A DNA stretch of 23,130 bases from an uncultured Prevotella sp. (GCA_934256705.1 CAKQPF010000056.1:1-23130), one strand, 5' to 3'. Numbered from the stretch's first letter, positions 7,335-15,509 are shown. The notes: a model not told the origin generated them from the sequence alone. A program made the numbers and translations.

Positions 7335-9815
7335 ATGAAAAAGTATTTCTATAACATAATAGCGCTCCTTGCAGTAACCCTTACTGGTTTTACTGTGGCA
7401 GCGTGCAGCGAGGACGACCTTGATACCAATCAGTATAAAGGTGGAGTCACTCTTAACGCTTGGGGAGCAAACCCATTGATGCGTGGTGGTGTCCTTCGCT
7501 TTGTCGGTTCAAATCTTGACCAGATAGCCCAGATCAAGGTACCTGGCGTAGATCCGATTACTAACATTGAGGTGGTAAAGTCCGGAATCCCAAGTGAAAT
7601 CCGCATCACTGTGCCAAAGGACGGTCCGATACCAGGCAAGTTGGTCCTTGTTTCCAAGACCGACCAGACCATAGAGACCGACAACAGCATCGAGTTTACA
7701 GAGCCTATCGTCATCGAAGGCTTCGCTCCGGAGGCAGCAATGCCGGGTGAAGAGGTGACTATCAAGGGTGATTACCTCAACCTTATCCACTCTGTCACCT
7801 TCGAAGATGGCGTAAATGTGTCCGAGAAAGAATTCACTGCTCATTCACGTTATGAGATTAAGGTGGCGGTTCCAGAGAATGCACGCACCGGCAGAATTGC
7901 CCTCAATGACGTAGATGTTACTCTTATCGACCCGGATGAGGATGTGACATTCAATATCATGGAGACAGGTGAGATCCTTGAAGTCGGCACTCCTACAATC
8001 TCAAAGATTGCTTCTCCTCGTGGCGAGGCTGCTCTTCAGGGCACAATAGTAGCCAAAGCAGGTGAGAAAATCACTGTTACCGGCGACTTCCTCTCTCTCG
8101 TTTCCTCAATAAAGACTGGCGATGCTGACTCAGAACTCGGTCAGATGGAGTTCTCTGAGATGGAAATCTCCAAGGATGGAAAGTCCCTCAGCTTCGTTCT
8201 TCCAGCAACAGCTCCTGACGGTGACATAAACTTTATCTGTAAGTCAGGCGTTGAGGTACCTGTATGCAAACTCGAAACCGTTGCTCCTACAGAGCTGAAA
8301 GCCAACAATGGCACCCCTGTAAAGAATGGTGCAGAACTTGTAATCACCGGTAAGGACCTTGATGTTGTCACTCTCGTTACATTCCCTAATGTAGGTGGTG
8401 CTGTAGAGGTTACTCCTTCTGCTTCTGAAATCAAGGTTGCAGTGCCTGAACTTGCTCAGGAAGGTGACATCACTCTCATCATGGCAAATGGCAAGAAGGT
8501 GACTGTAGCTTACACTCTCGTTAAGCCTACCGTAAGTGCTTACTCTGCAAATCCTGTTTCTGCAGGTGGTGCGCTCTCCATTACAGGTCAGAATCTCGAC
8601 CTCGTAAAGACCGTCAAGTTCAATGAAAGCGAGACTCCTGCCGAAGTAGAGGTACAGTCTGACGGCACTTTGCTCAATCTTACCGTTCCTATGGATGCCA
8701 AGTCAGGCGCAGTAACTCTCCAGCTCAAGAATGGTGCTGAGGTGAAAGTTGCTGACATCACCATCGAAGAGGCTGTGTTCTGCTATGCTACCGAGCTTCC
8801 TGGCGACGACGCAGAGCTCAAGGCTGGCGAGACAATGGTTCTCAATGTGAAGAATATCGACAAGATTACCAGTGTGGAAATCAATGGCATCGCTTGCCAG
8901 TATATCACAAGCAATGACAAACTCATCATCGGTATTCCAGAGAAGGCAAAGAAGGGTTCTACTGTTCGCTTGGTTTCCAGCAATGGTGAAATCTCATATA
9001 AGATTGACTTCATCCCTAACACCGAGGTGACAACAGTCCTCTGGCAGGGTCAGGCAGTGGCAGACAACTGGGGCAACCAGCCTTCAGTTCTCACTGATGG
9101 AGGTAAGGAATTCAAGGATGCAGGCATCGTGGCAGGTGACGTAATCAGTTTCCATATTACTCCAATGGATAAGGAATGGAAGCTCCAGATCGTAGAAGGT
9201 CACTGGGGACCTACCTATGCAAGCTTCTGCAATGTAGGTAATTCCAACACCGAAGGCGGTAAGTTCACTGAGTATGACCTTGATGCAAACAAGGGTTACA
9301 TCACTATCACCGTGACTGAAGAAATGCTCAAGGCTGCATTCACTCAGCAGTGGTGGGGCGGTATCTTCCTCTTCAATGGCGACAAGGTGGTAGTTGACAA
9401 GATTACCACTACCCACTATGAGGTTCTTGAGACCACTCTCTGGCAGGGTGAAGCCATTGCCGACGATTGGGGCAACCAGCCAATGTTCCTTTCCGATGCA
9501 GGTGCTGAGCTTGCAGCAGCAGAAGCTAAGGTAGGTCAGACTATCTATTTCTATGTGACTCCAACTGATGCTGACTGGAAACTTCAGATTGTTGAAGGTC
9601 ACTGGGGACCAACTTACGGCAGTTTCTGCAACGTAGGCAACAGCGACACAGAAGGCGGTAAGTTCAAGGAGTATGACCTTGCAGGCAATGGTGGCAAGAT
9701 AGGCATCACTCTTACCAAGGATATGCTCGACGCTGCATACAAGCAACAGTATTGGGGCGGTACATTCCTTGCTAACGGTGACAACTGTAAGATCACTAAG
9801 ATTACCATCGAATAA
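7335..9815 (+). CDS. multi-TIG lipoprotein with two tandem C-terminal modules
   Basis: This is a predicted elongated cell-surface lipoprotein. The lipobox is V-A-A-C (Cys24), followed by SEDD, a strong Bacteroidetes surface-export signal. About six Ig-like TIG/IPT units follow between residues 36 and 560, recognisable by repeated GxxLxIxGxNLDxVxxVxF and IxVxVPxxAxxGxI patterns. Residues about 565-699 and 700-826 are two copies of one roughly 130-residue module. Each contains LWQGxAxADxWGNQP, WKLQIVEGHWGPTY, SFCNVGN, EGGKFxEYDL and WGGxFLxNGD. The paired HWGPTY motifs start at residues 623 and 756. I do not recognise these modules by family; the LWxGE opening and conserved tryptophans suggest a carbohydrate-binding beta-sandwich. 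With the preceding SGBP this gives two extra surface binders. No enzymatic motif was seen. Confidence 0.8.
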   Translation: MKKYFYNIIALLAVTLTGFTVAACSEDDLDTNQYKGGVTLNAWGANPLMRGGVLRFVGSNLDQIAQIKVPGVDPITNIEVVKSGIPSEIRITVPKDGPIPGKLVLVSKTDQTIETDNSIEFTEPIVIEGFAPEAAMPGEEVTIKGDYLNLIHSVTFEDGVNVSEKEFTAHSRYEIKVAVPENARTGRIALNDVDVTLIDPDEDVTFNIMETGEILEVGTPTISKIASPRGEAALQGTIVAKAGEKITVTGDFLSLVSSIKTGDADSELGQMEFSEMEISKDGKSLSFVLPATAPDGDINFICKSGVEVPVCKLETVAPTELKANNGTPVKNGAELVITGKDLDVVTLVTFPNVGGAVEVTPSASEIKVAVPELAQEGDITLIMANGKKVTVAYTLVKPTVSAYSANPVSAGGALSITGQNLDLVKTVKFNESETPAEVEVQSDGTLLNLTVPMDAKSGAVTLQLKNGAEVKVADITIEEAVFCYATELPGDDAELKAGETMVLNVKNIDKITSVEINGIACQYITSNDKLIIGIPEKAKKGSTVRLVSSNGEISYKIDFIPNTEVTTVLWQGQAVADNWGNQPSVLTDGGKEFKDAGIVAGDVISFHITPMDKEWKLQIVEGHWGPTYASFCNVGNSNTEGGKFTEYDLDANKGYITITVTEEMLKAAFTQQWWGGIFLFNGDKVVVDKITTTHYEVLETTLWQGEAIADDWGNQPMFLSDAGAELAAAEAKVGQTIYFYVTPTDADWKLQIVEGHWGPTYGSFCNVGNSDTEGGKFKEYDLAGNGGKIGITLTKDMLDAAYKQQYWGGTFLANGDNCKITKITIE

Positions 9816-9883
9816 CAATCTGATGGTCATCCCACTTACGTTAATTCAAACATAAATTCAACAATTCAAATTCTGATACAATT

Positions 9884-11443
9884 ATGAAAACGTATAAATT
9901 TCTCTCTGCATTCGGCGCAGCAGCAGTCCTTCTTGGACTCGCTGCCTGTGCAGATACAGATGCTCAATACGATGTGAAGCCAATGGATGCTCCGGAGTAT
10001 GTCGGAGAGTCTCCTTCCGCTCAGGCTCCAATACTGCTCGGCGAGAGAACCATTGAGTTGAAATTCAATGAGAAGATAAACTTCGTCACCGACAATACTT
10101 CACAGATTACGTTCGACGGCAAGCCTGTCAAGAAGGCACTTGTGCTCGGTGCAAGCGATGTACTTACCATCACAGTCGATGCTGATTTCGCTGACACCCA
10201 CACTCTTCATGTCCCTGCCGGACTCGTGAAGACTGCTGACAACCAGTCCTATGACAAAGACATTGACCTCACATGGAATCTTCCTGCCCTCCCAAGCAAC
10301 ACGGCAACGCAGATGACTGAGCAACTCGGCTTTGGCTGGAACCTCGGCAATCACTTCGACACCAGCAGTATGGAGTGGGGATATTGGGACAAGGCTACTC
10401 CTACACAGTCTCTTTATACCAGTCTTTCCTCTGCCGGAGTGAAGACTGTCCGTATGCCTGTCACATGGACTTCTCACATGACTGACGGCGTTATCGACGC
10501 TGCTTATCTCGATGAGGTTGCCCAGAATGTGGATTGGGCTATCGGTGCAGGACTTAATGTCATTGTCAATACCCATCATGATTCCTTCGAGACCACCCTT
10601 GGCGCTGCACAAAAGAATGCTGCTGTCAATGAGGAAAACGAGAAACTCATCACTGCCGTATGGTCACAGGTGGCACAGAAACTGGGCAATCGCAGTGAAA
10701 AACTCATCTTCGAGACATTCAATGAGGTTCACGACAATGACCAATGGTCGGCTTCCAAGGCCACTGACGACCAGCTCGATCTGCTGAATGAATGGAATCA
10801 GGTGGCTCTCAATGCTATCCGTGCCAATGAAGGTGCTGTAAAGCACTGGGTGGGAGTCTCCACTTATGCTGCAAGCATCGATGGTATTGATGCGCTCAAG
10901 CTTCCTGAAGATGAGGCTAATAAGGTGATGGTAGGCGTCCACTGCTATGATCCATATAATTTCTGCCTTTCCAGTGACAGCATCTGGGGTCATACTCTTA
11001 CAGGCAATGCCACTTCCGAGCAGGCTCTTATAGAGACCATGTATAAGCTTCGTTCAAAGTTCATAGACAACAATATCCCTGTCTATATCGGTGAGTTCGG
11101 ATGCTCTGAGCATTTGCTTCCTTGGCAGAATGCGGTACGCAAGTATTATTTAGAGTTCTATTGCCGCACTGCAAACAAGTTTGGCATCCCTGTAATGCTT
11201 TGGGATAACATGAATCTCGTACCTTCTGTCGATGAGAAGACTGGTGCTTCTGAGAGTCATGGATACTTCGACCACAACAATGGCGACTTCGTGCGTGACG
11301 GTGCAAACCTCATTCCGATGATGGTAAATGCCGCAACAAGCAATGATGCGTCCTACACCTACGCTACCGTTTGGGACAAAGCCCCGAAGATTACCTTCGA
11401 GAGAGACAAGAAAGGTAATGTCATCAATGTGATTGTTGAATAA
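9884..11443 (+). CDS. GH5-family endo-glycanase lipoprotein
   Basis: This is a glycoside hydrolase of family 5, clan GH-A, probably cutting beta-1,4-mannan or glucomannan backbones at the cell surface. The lipobox L-A-A-C (Cys22) ends the signal peptide. An Ig-like domain (about 48-140, TIELKFNEKINF to DLTWNLP) precedes the catalytic barrel. GH5 landmarks are GFGWNLGN (149-156), VRMPVTW, NTHHD (229-233), FETFNEVHD with the probable acid/base Glu281, VHCYDPYNF, IGEFG with the probable nucleophile Glu404, and MLWDN near the end. The residue after the acid/base is V, not the more usual P. The motif set is nearer GH5_4-like cellulases than classic GH5_7 mannanases, so the substrate is uncertain: glucomannan, mannan or beta-glucan. 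It follows the binding proteins with a 68-bp gap. Confidence 0.88.
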   Translation: MKTYKFLSAFGAAAVLLGLAACADTDAQYDVKPMDAPEYVGESPSAQAPILLGERTIELKFNEKINFVTDNTSQITFDGKPVKKALVLGASDVLTITVDADFADTHTLHVPAGLVKTADNQSYDKDIDLTWNLPALPSNTATQMTEQLGFGWNLGNHFDTSSMEWGYWDKATPTQSLYTSLSSAGVKTVRMPVTWTSHMTDGVIDAAYLDEVAQNVDWAIGAGLNVIVNTHHDSFETTLGAAQKNAAVNEENEKLITAVWSQVAQKLGNRSEKLIFETFNEVHDNDQWSASKATDDQLDLLNEWNQVALNAIRANEGAVKHWVGVSTYAASIDGIDALKLPEDEANKVMVGVHCYDPYNFCLSSDSIWGHTLTGNATSEQALIETMYKLRSKFIDNNIPVYIGEFGCSEHLLPWQNAVRKYYLEFYCRTANKFGIPVMLWDNMNLVPSVDEKTGASESHGYFDHNNGDFVRDGANLIPMMVNAATSNDASYTYATVWDKAPKITFERDKKGNVINVIVE

Positions 11444-11456
11444 AATGTTTATTTAT

Positions 11457-11498
11457 GAATCCCCATGAGAAGTATGTTTCTTATAATCATGGGGATTC
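11457..11498 (+). terminator. perfect 12-bp hairpin between GH5 and the GH26-like gene
   Basis: GAATCCCCATGA (457-468 of this kilobase) pairs perfectly with TCATGGGGATTC (487-498) across an 18-nt loop and is followed by a short T-rich run (TTTCGTATTCTT). It lies 14 bp after the GH5 stop, and its right arm ends 12 bp before the next start at 11511. It may be an intrinsic terminator or attenuator, or it may protect the mRNA end and set unequal expression of surface and downstream genes. The T-tract is weak, so complete termination is doubtful. Confidence 0.5.
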
Positions 11499-11510
11499 TT
11501 TCGTATTCTT

Positions 11511-12557
11511 ATGAAAATAGATAAATTTACTCTCTTACTGATTTTTTCAGCCTTCATAATGGCTTCCTGCGGCAACAAAGGCAAGGCAAAAGATGACTTG
11601 GCTGACAGCGGAAGGACAAAGAGGACTGAGGCTCTTCTGTGCAATCTCGACTCTATCGCCGCAAAAGGATTCCTCGTCGGTCAGCAGGATGCTACGCTCT
11701 ATGGCATAGGGTGGGAGGGAGACAGTGCCCGATCCGACATCAAGAGCGTATGCAGTGAGTCGCCTGCTGTCGTGGGCTTTGAGATCGGAGGCATAGAAAT
11801 GGGCAGTGAAGCCAATATCTATGGTATCTCATTCGACGCCATTCGCCGTGCAGTCCTTGCGCAATACGACTGTGGTGGCGTCTGTCTCCTTTCGTGGTAC
11901 GTAAAGAAAGCACCATCCGCTGACCAGATAGACCGGCTCTGCGACTTCCTCAATACGCTTGAAGAGCCTTACGGAGTGCGTGTTCCTGTCATTCTCCGAC
12001 CTTGCTCCAACGGGTTGAATGCGCAGTTCTGGCAGACCCTTCATGAACGGTTTGAGGATAAGGATGTGGTGAATGCTCTCGTTGCTTACACTGTTTCCCC
12101 GCTTTCCGCCCGCTCTGATGCGTCAGGAAAGCAGTCTTCTGACCTCAAGGAGATGATGGAGAACATTGACATTCTCGGCATTGAGCAATTTGATTTGACA
12201 AAGTCTGCTGACAAGGATACCATGGGCGTGTATTCAAAGCAGTTGGATGAGTCACTGTCCAGCCTTGAAAAGATGGGCAAAGAATATTCCAAACCCGTCG
12301 CCATCTTTGCCACAGGAGCCGAGTCTGTGCCTTATGAGTCGTGGTTTACTGAGGTTCTTCTCCCTGTACTCGACAAGCATAAGTTCGCTTTCATCCTTTT
12401 CGGAAGGAATGACAATCGTCAGCCCGGCCATTTCTTTGTACCGTTCCCAGGTCATCCAGCAGCCTCTGACTTCACAAAGTTTGCTAATTCTCCACGCACT
12501 CTATTTCTTCGAGAAACTAATGGTTTGTATATCTTGAGGGGAGATGATGTGAAATAA
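11511..12557 (+). CDS. GH26-like lipoprotein lacking both catalytic glutamates
   Basis: This is a homologue of the intact GH26 that follows it, sharing colinear landmarks: GQQDATLYGIGW against GHQDDTFYGITW, AVVGFEIGGIEMG against AVMGFDLGGIEMA, and LSW. The lipobox is M-A-S-C (Cys20). Its 348 residues are close to a complete GH26 domain, so it is not a fragment. The active site is gone. RPWHEN becomes RPCSNG, replacing the acid/base Glu with Asn167; ALTECG becomes AIFATG, replacing the nucleophile Glu with Ala267; SWHP becomes SWYV; and the GEDAY segment becomes GIEQF. Hydrolysis by the family mechanism looks impossible. I infer a surface mannan-binding pseudoenzyme. The reading frame is intact, which argues against simple decay. 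Confidence 0.8.
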   Translation: MKIDKFTLLLIFSAFIMASCGNKGKAKDDLADSGRTKRTEALLCNLDSIAAKGFLVGQQDATLYGIGWEGDSARSDIKSVCSESPAVVGFEIGGIEMGSEANIYGISFDAIRRAVLAQYDCGGVCLLSWYVKKAPSADQIDRLCDFLNTLEEPYGVRVPVILRPCSNGLNAQFWQTLHERFEDKDVVNALVAYTVSPLSARSDASGKQSSDLKEMMENIDILGIEQFDLTKSADKDTMGVYSKQLDESLSSLEKMGKEYSKPVAIFATGAESVPYESWFTEVLLPVLDKHKFAFILFGRNDNRQPGHFFVPFPGHPAASDFTKFANSPRTLFLRETNGLYILRGDDVK

Positions 12558-12677
12558 TAGCTGTTGGCTCTTTAGTTGGCTGCGAGTCAATACCAAGCAA
12601 AATGAGAATAATACGGGACTTAGTCGCAAGTACAAGAATATGACAAAAAAAGCAAAGATAGTATGGGTGAAATATAC

Positions 12678-12685
12678 TACCTTTG
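12678..12685 (+). promoter_or_regulatory. Bacteroidetes -7 element for the GH26-GH130 segment
   Basis: TACCTTTG at 12678-12685 matches TAnnTTTG exactly and is followed by GCAC, a common start context. No good TTTG -33 motif is visible about 20 bp upstream. It would start a transcript with a leader of about 180 nt made almost wholly of the tandem repeat, reading into GH26 and probably GH130 onward. It gives the enzymes for mannobiose use a possible promoter separate from the susC promoter. Confidence 0.55.
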
Positions 12686-12842
12686 CACTCATAAATCAGA
12701 GACGGGCACCGCTCTTCGAGCGACTTACCCTATTTATTTCGTGCGAGTCTTCGACAAGTTTGCACTCATAAATCAGAGACGGGCACCGCTCTTCGAGCGA
12801 CTTACCCTATTTGTTTCGTGTGAGTCTTCGACCCTTTTGCAC
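12682..12842 (+). repeat. tandem repeat, 77-bp period, two full copies plus a stub
   Basis: Copy 1 is 12682-12758 and copy 2 is 12759-12835; a stub TTTGCAC begins a third at 12836. The copies differ at two internal bases (in TATTTATTTC/TATTTGTTTC and GTGCGAG/GTGTGAG) and at the last few bases. Each unit contains the perfect hairpin CGCTC-TTC-GAGCG (first copy 12710-12722) and a smaller GTC-TTC-GAC hairpin. Only the first TTTG keeps the upstream TA needed for a -7 box (CAAGTTTG and CCCTTTTG in the others). Confidence 0.9.
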
Positions 12843-12870
12843 CATCTACTATTCAAAAAACAACTAAACA

Positions 12871-14046
12871 ATGAGACAATTCCTTACCTTTATTTCTTTG
12901 GCAGTACTATCTCTTTGTGTCTGTATCAACACTTTTGCCGGGAAACGAACACCTCGGCAGAAATTGATTCAGCGTCTTGTTAAGATACAAAAGAAAGGTT
13001 ATATGTACGGACACCAGGACGATACTTTCTATGGCATCACATGGGACTGGGACCTCAATCGCTCTGACACCTACGATCTCGTGGGCGACTATCCCGCTGT
13101 CATGGGCTTTGATCTCGGCGGTATCGAAATGGCAGACACAAAGAATCTCGACTCCGTTCCTTTCGAAAGAATACGTCAAGAGATCATCCGACAGCATGAA
13201 CGCGGCGGAATAGTGACCATCTCATGGCATCCTCGCAATCCTCTCCTCGGCTCTACGGCTTGGATAGCGAGCGACACCACGGCTTACAATCAGGCTGTCG
13301 ATGCCCTCGGCAAACTTAGACAGAATGATTTGATTAGCCAGTTGCCTAACCCAAAGCATACTGTTCGCTCTATTCTTCCAGACGGAAAAAAGCATGAGCT
13401 ATATAATATATGGGTGAAAAGAGTGTCTGATTTCCTCCTTTCGCTGAAAGACAATAAGGGTAATCAGATTCCTCTGATATTCCGCCCTTGGCATGAGAAT
13501 AATGGTTCTTGGTTTTGGTGGGGACAGGACAACTGCTCTGATGAAGAGTTTCATGCACTTTGGAACTATACCCAAGACTGCATCAATGCGGTGCCTGTTG
13601 CTTCTTCCACGCTGAAGGACTATCTCGTATGGTCGTATTCTCCGAATCTTTCTGGAGCATGGACCGAAGCAGAGTGGCTCGTGCGCTATCCTGGCGACGA
13701 CCGTGTGGATCTCATTGGCGAGGATGCTTACCAGTGGGGCACGGAGGAAGACTTCATAAAGCAACTGGACGCTGACCTCAAACTCATCACCAAAATAGCA
13801 TCCGAACGTGGCAAACTCATCGCTCTCACCGAGTGCGGCTATCAGAATTCGCCAGACCCTACCTGGTGGCAGCGCGTCTTCAAACCCCTTGTGGAGAAAT
13901 ATCCGGTATGCTATTTCCTGCCTTGGCGAAACTATAGCAAGGACCATTTCGGTGCTTCTCCGGCAGCAAAGACTGCTGATGATTTCAAGGCTTGGGCAAA
14001 ACAAAAACGCTTTCTCTTCGTTAATGATATAAAGAGGATGCGATAA
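12871..14046 (+). CDS. GH26 beta-mannanase / mannobiohydrolase
   Basis: This hydrolyses beta-1,4-mannosidic bonds; by context it probably releases mannobiose from manno-oligosaccharides. The start at 12871 gives a Sec signal peptide (LTFISLAVLSLCVCINTFAG) with no proper lipobox, since the residues before the cysteines are not small. The enzyme is therefore probably periplasmic. GH26 motifs are complete: GHQDDTFYGITWDWD, GFDLGGIEM, SWHPRNP, FRPWHENNGSWFWWG with acid/base Glu209, VWSYSPN, GEDAYQWG and ALTECGYQ with nucleophile Glu321. The arrangement matches periplasmic GH26 enzymes such as BoMan26A of Bacteroides ovatus, though exo action is inferred. At 391 residues it is a normal single-domain size. 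It follows its own candidate promoter and precedes GH130 by 70 bp. Confidence 0.93.
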   Translation: MRQFLTFISLAVLSLCVCINTFAGKRTPRQKLIQRLVKIQKKGYMYGHQDDTFYGITWDWDLNRSDTYDLVGDYPAVMGFDLGGIEMADTKNLDSVPFERIRQEIIRQHERGGIVTISWHPRNPLLGSTAWIASDTTAYNQAVDALGKLRQNDLISQLPNPKHTVRSILPDGKKHELYNIWVKRVSDFLLSLKDNKGNQIPLIFRPWHENNGSWFWWGQDNCSDEEFHALWNYTQDCINAVPVASSTLKDYLVWSYSPNLSGAWTEAEWLVRYPGDDRVDLIGEDAYQWGTEEDFIKQLDADLKLITKIASERGKLIALTECGYQNSPDPTWWQRVFKPLVEKYPVCYFLPWRNYSKDHFGASPAAKTADDFKAWAKQKRFLFVNDIKRMR

Positions 14047-14052
14047 TAGTGA

Positions 14053-14068
14053 GTTTTTCGGCAAAAAC
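14053..14068 (+). other. small A/T hairpin after GH26
   Basis: GTTTTT-CGGC-AAAAAC forms a 6-bp stem just after the GH26 stop. It lacks GC pairs and a following T-tract, so it is unlikely to terminate transcription; it may mark an mRNA processing site or be chance. Confidence 0.2.
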
Positions 14069-14116
14069 ATAAACTCAAAACAAAAGCAAATAATAACAAG
14101 ACACTATAATTATCCA

Positions 14117-15307
14117 ATGAATTATCAAGAAAAAATAAAGGCTCTCAGAGAGCATCACGAGCAACTCCTCTCCCGTCCCAACCAGAAAAAGGAATGGGGA
14201 AACGGTATATATGACAAGTATGTAAACCCCGTTCTCACTGCGGAGCACACCCCGCTGGAGTGGAAATATGACTTCTGCGAAAAGGATAATCCTTACCTCA
14301 TGCAGCGCATCATGGTCAATGCCACTCTCAACAGCGGCGCGATAAAGTGGAACGGAAAGTATCTTCTCGTGGTTCGCGTCGAGGGAGCTGACAGAAAGAG
14401 CTTCTTCGCTGTGGCTGAGAGCCCTAACGGCATAGACAATTTCCGATTCTGGGAAGAGCCCATCACCATGCCTGATGACGTCATCCCTGCCACCAATATC
14501 TATGATATGCGCGTTACAGCTCATGAGGATGGCTGGATATACGGTGTATTCTGTGCTGAGCGTCATGATGACACAAAGCCAGGAGACCTCAGTGCTGCCA
14601 CTGCCACAGCAGGCATTGCTCGAACCAAGGATTTCAAGACGTGGTACCGTCTGCCTGACCTCAAGACCAAGTCGCAGCAGAGAAACGTAGTGTTGCATCC
14701 TGAGTTTGTGGATGGCAAGTATGCTTTCTACACACGTCCGCAGGATGGTTTCATAGATACTGGTTCGGGAGGTGGCATCGGTTGGGCTTTGATAGACGAC
14801 ATAGAGCATGCTGAAGTCAAGGAAGAGACTATCATAAATGCACGTCATTACCACACCATCACTGAGGTGAAGAATGGTGAAGGTCCTCATCCTATCAAGA
14901 CAGATCGCGGTTGGCTGCATCTTGCACACGGCGTTCGCGCCACTGCTGACGGACTGCGCTACGTACTTTATCTCTATATGACAAGTCTTGAGGACCCTAC
15001 TAAAACGATTGCAAAGCCAGGAGGCTTCTTCCTCGTGCCAGACAATGATGAATATCTCGGCGATGTGATGAATGTAGCATTCGCTAATGGATGGATTGCT
15101 GATGGTGAACATGAGGACGGACTGCATAGAGGCGATGACCGTGTGCTCATCTATTATGCTTCTGCTGACACACGTATGCACGTGGCAACCTCCACTATTG
15201 ACAAACTCGTGGACTATTGTATGAACACTCCTGAAGACGGACTCTTCACTGCTTCTTCTGTAGAGGCCATCAAGGCTCTGATAGCAAAGAACAAGAAGAA
15301 CGTGTAA
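14117..15307 (+). CDS. GH130 4-O-beta-D-mannosyl-D-glucose phosphorylase
   Basis: This cytosolic phosphorylase cleaves beta-1,4-mannosyl-glucose with inorganic phosphate to alpha-mannose-1-phosphate and glucose. The protein has no signal peptide and 396 residues, typical of the GH130_1 group. The five-bladed-propeller landmarks include NGKYLLVVRVEGADRKSFFA, NIYDMRVTAHEDGWIYG with the likely proton-donor Asp130 (the B. fragilis enzyme uses the equivalent Asp131), HPEFVDGKYAFYTRPQDGF, GPHPIKTDRGWLHLAHGVR and YYASADTRMHVATS, which carry phosphate- and sugar-binding Arg and His residues. The neighbouring 2-epimerase makes its substrate from mannobiose, which supports mannosylglucose phosphorylase over other GH130 activities. 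Confidence 0.93.
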   Translation: MNYQEKIKALREHHEQLLSRPNQKKEWGNGIYDKYVNPVLTAEHTPLEWKYDFCEKDNPYLMQRIMVNATLNSGAIKWNGKYLLVVRVEGADRKSFFAVAESPNGIDNFRFWEEPITMPDDVIPATNIYDMRVTAHEDGWIYGVFCAERHDDTKPGDLSAATATAGIARTKDFKTWYRLPDLKTKSQQRNVVLHPEFVDGKYAFYTRPQDGFIDTGSGGGIGWALIDDIEHAEVKEETIINARHYHTITEVKNGEGPHPIKTDRGWLHLAHGVRATADGLRYVLYLYMTSLEDPTKTIAKPGGFFLVPDNDEYLGDVMNVAFANGWIADGEHEDGLHRGDDRVLIYYASADTRMHVATSTIDKLVDYCMNTPEDGLFTASSVEAIKALIAKNKKNV

Positions 15308-15509
15308 TGGGTTGTCGGTTGTTGGTCGTTGGTTGTCGGTTATCGGTTGTTGGTTGTCGGTTATCGGTTATCGGTCATCGGTCAATCGCTAATCGCAAAT
15401 ATACCAACAGCCAACAACCGAAAACCAACCACCACCCCAACAGCCACTGTGTCGGGCGCGTTGCCGCCCGATTCCCCTACCTAAACCAGAAATCAAAAGA
15501 ACTAACCTC
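15308..15509. repeat. low-complexity inverted-arm element between GH130 and symporter
   Basis: The left part (about 15308-15388) repeats variants of GGTTGTC and GGTTATC every 7-8 bases. The right part (about 15404-15440) is rich in the complementary CCAACA and CAACCG words, so the two sides can fold together. An ORF of 69 codons starting at 15307 is only this repeat read through and is not a gene. The remainder holds a separate conserved hairpin (15443-15476) and the symporter leader. Confidence 0.65.
15443..15476 (+). promoter_or_regulatory. conserved hairpin upstream of the symporter, copy A
   Basis: GCCACTGTG is followed by stem TCGGGC (15452-15457), loop GCGTTGCC and stem GCCCGA (15466-15471), then TTCCC. 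It sits 38 bp before the symporter start. A second copy lies at 19366-19399 upstream of GH36, with the same flanks and loop but a stem changed at both sides of three base pairs. That covariation points to a structure kept at RNA or single-stranded DNA level. A role in regulation or as a repeat family is open. Confidence 0.55.

Larger units (their letters stand above)
12558..12870. other. gene-free spacer between the two GH26-type genes
   Basis: This 313-bp spacer has no credible ORF. Positions 12558-12677 show nothing recognisable. From 12678 onward it holds a promoter element and a 77-bp tandem repeat, each listed separately. Confidence 0.8.

Noticed and set aside
9084..9830. 248-codon antisense ORF with an internal repeat
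   Set aside because: Its repeat is only the mirror of the duplicated C-terminal modules of the sense gene.
13399..14070. 223-codon antisense ORF
   Set aside because: It is opposite the intact GH26 catalytic region, with no independent promoter or motif.
14075..15181. 368-codon antisense ORF
   Set aside because: It overlaps the well-supported GH130 gene on the opposite strand, has no recognisable family motif, and arises from codon bias of the sense gene.
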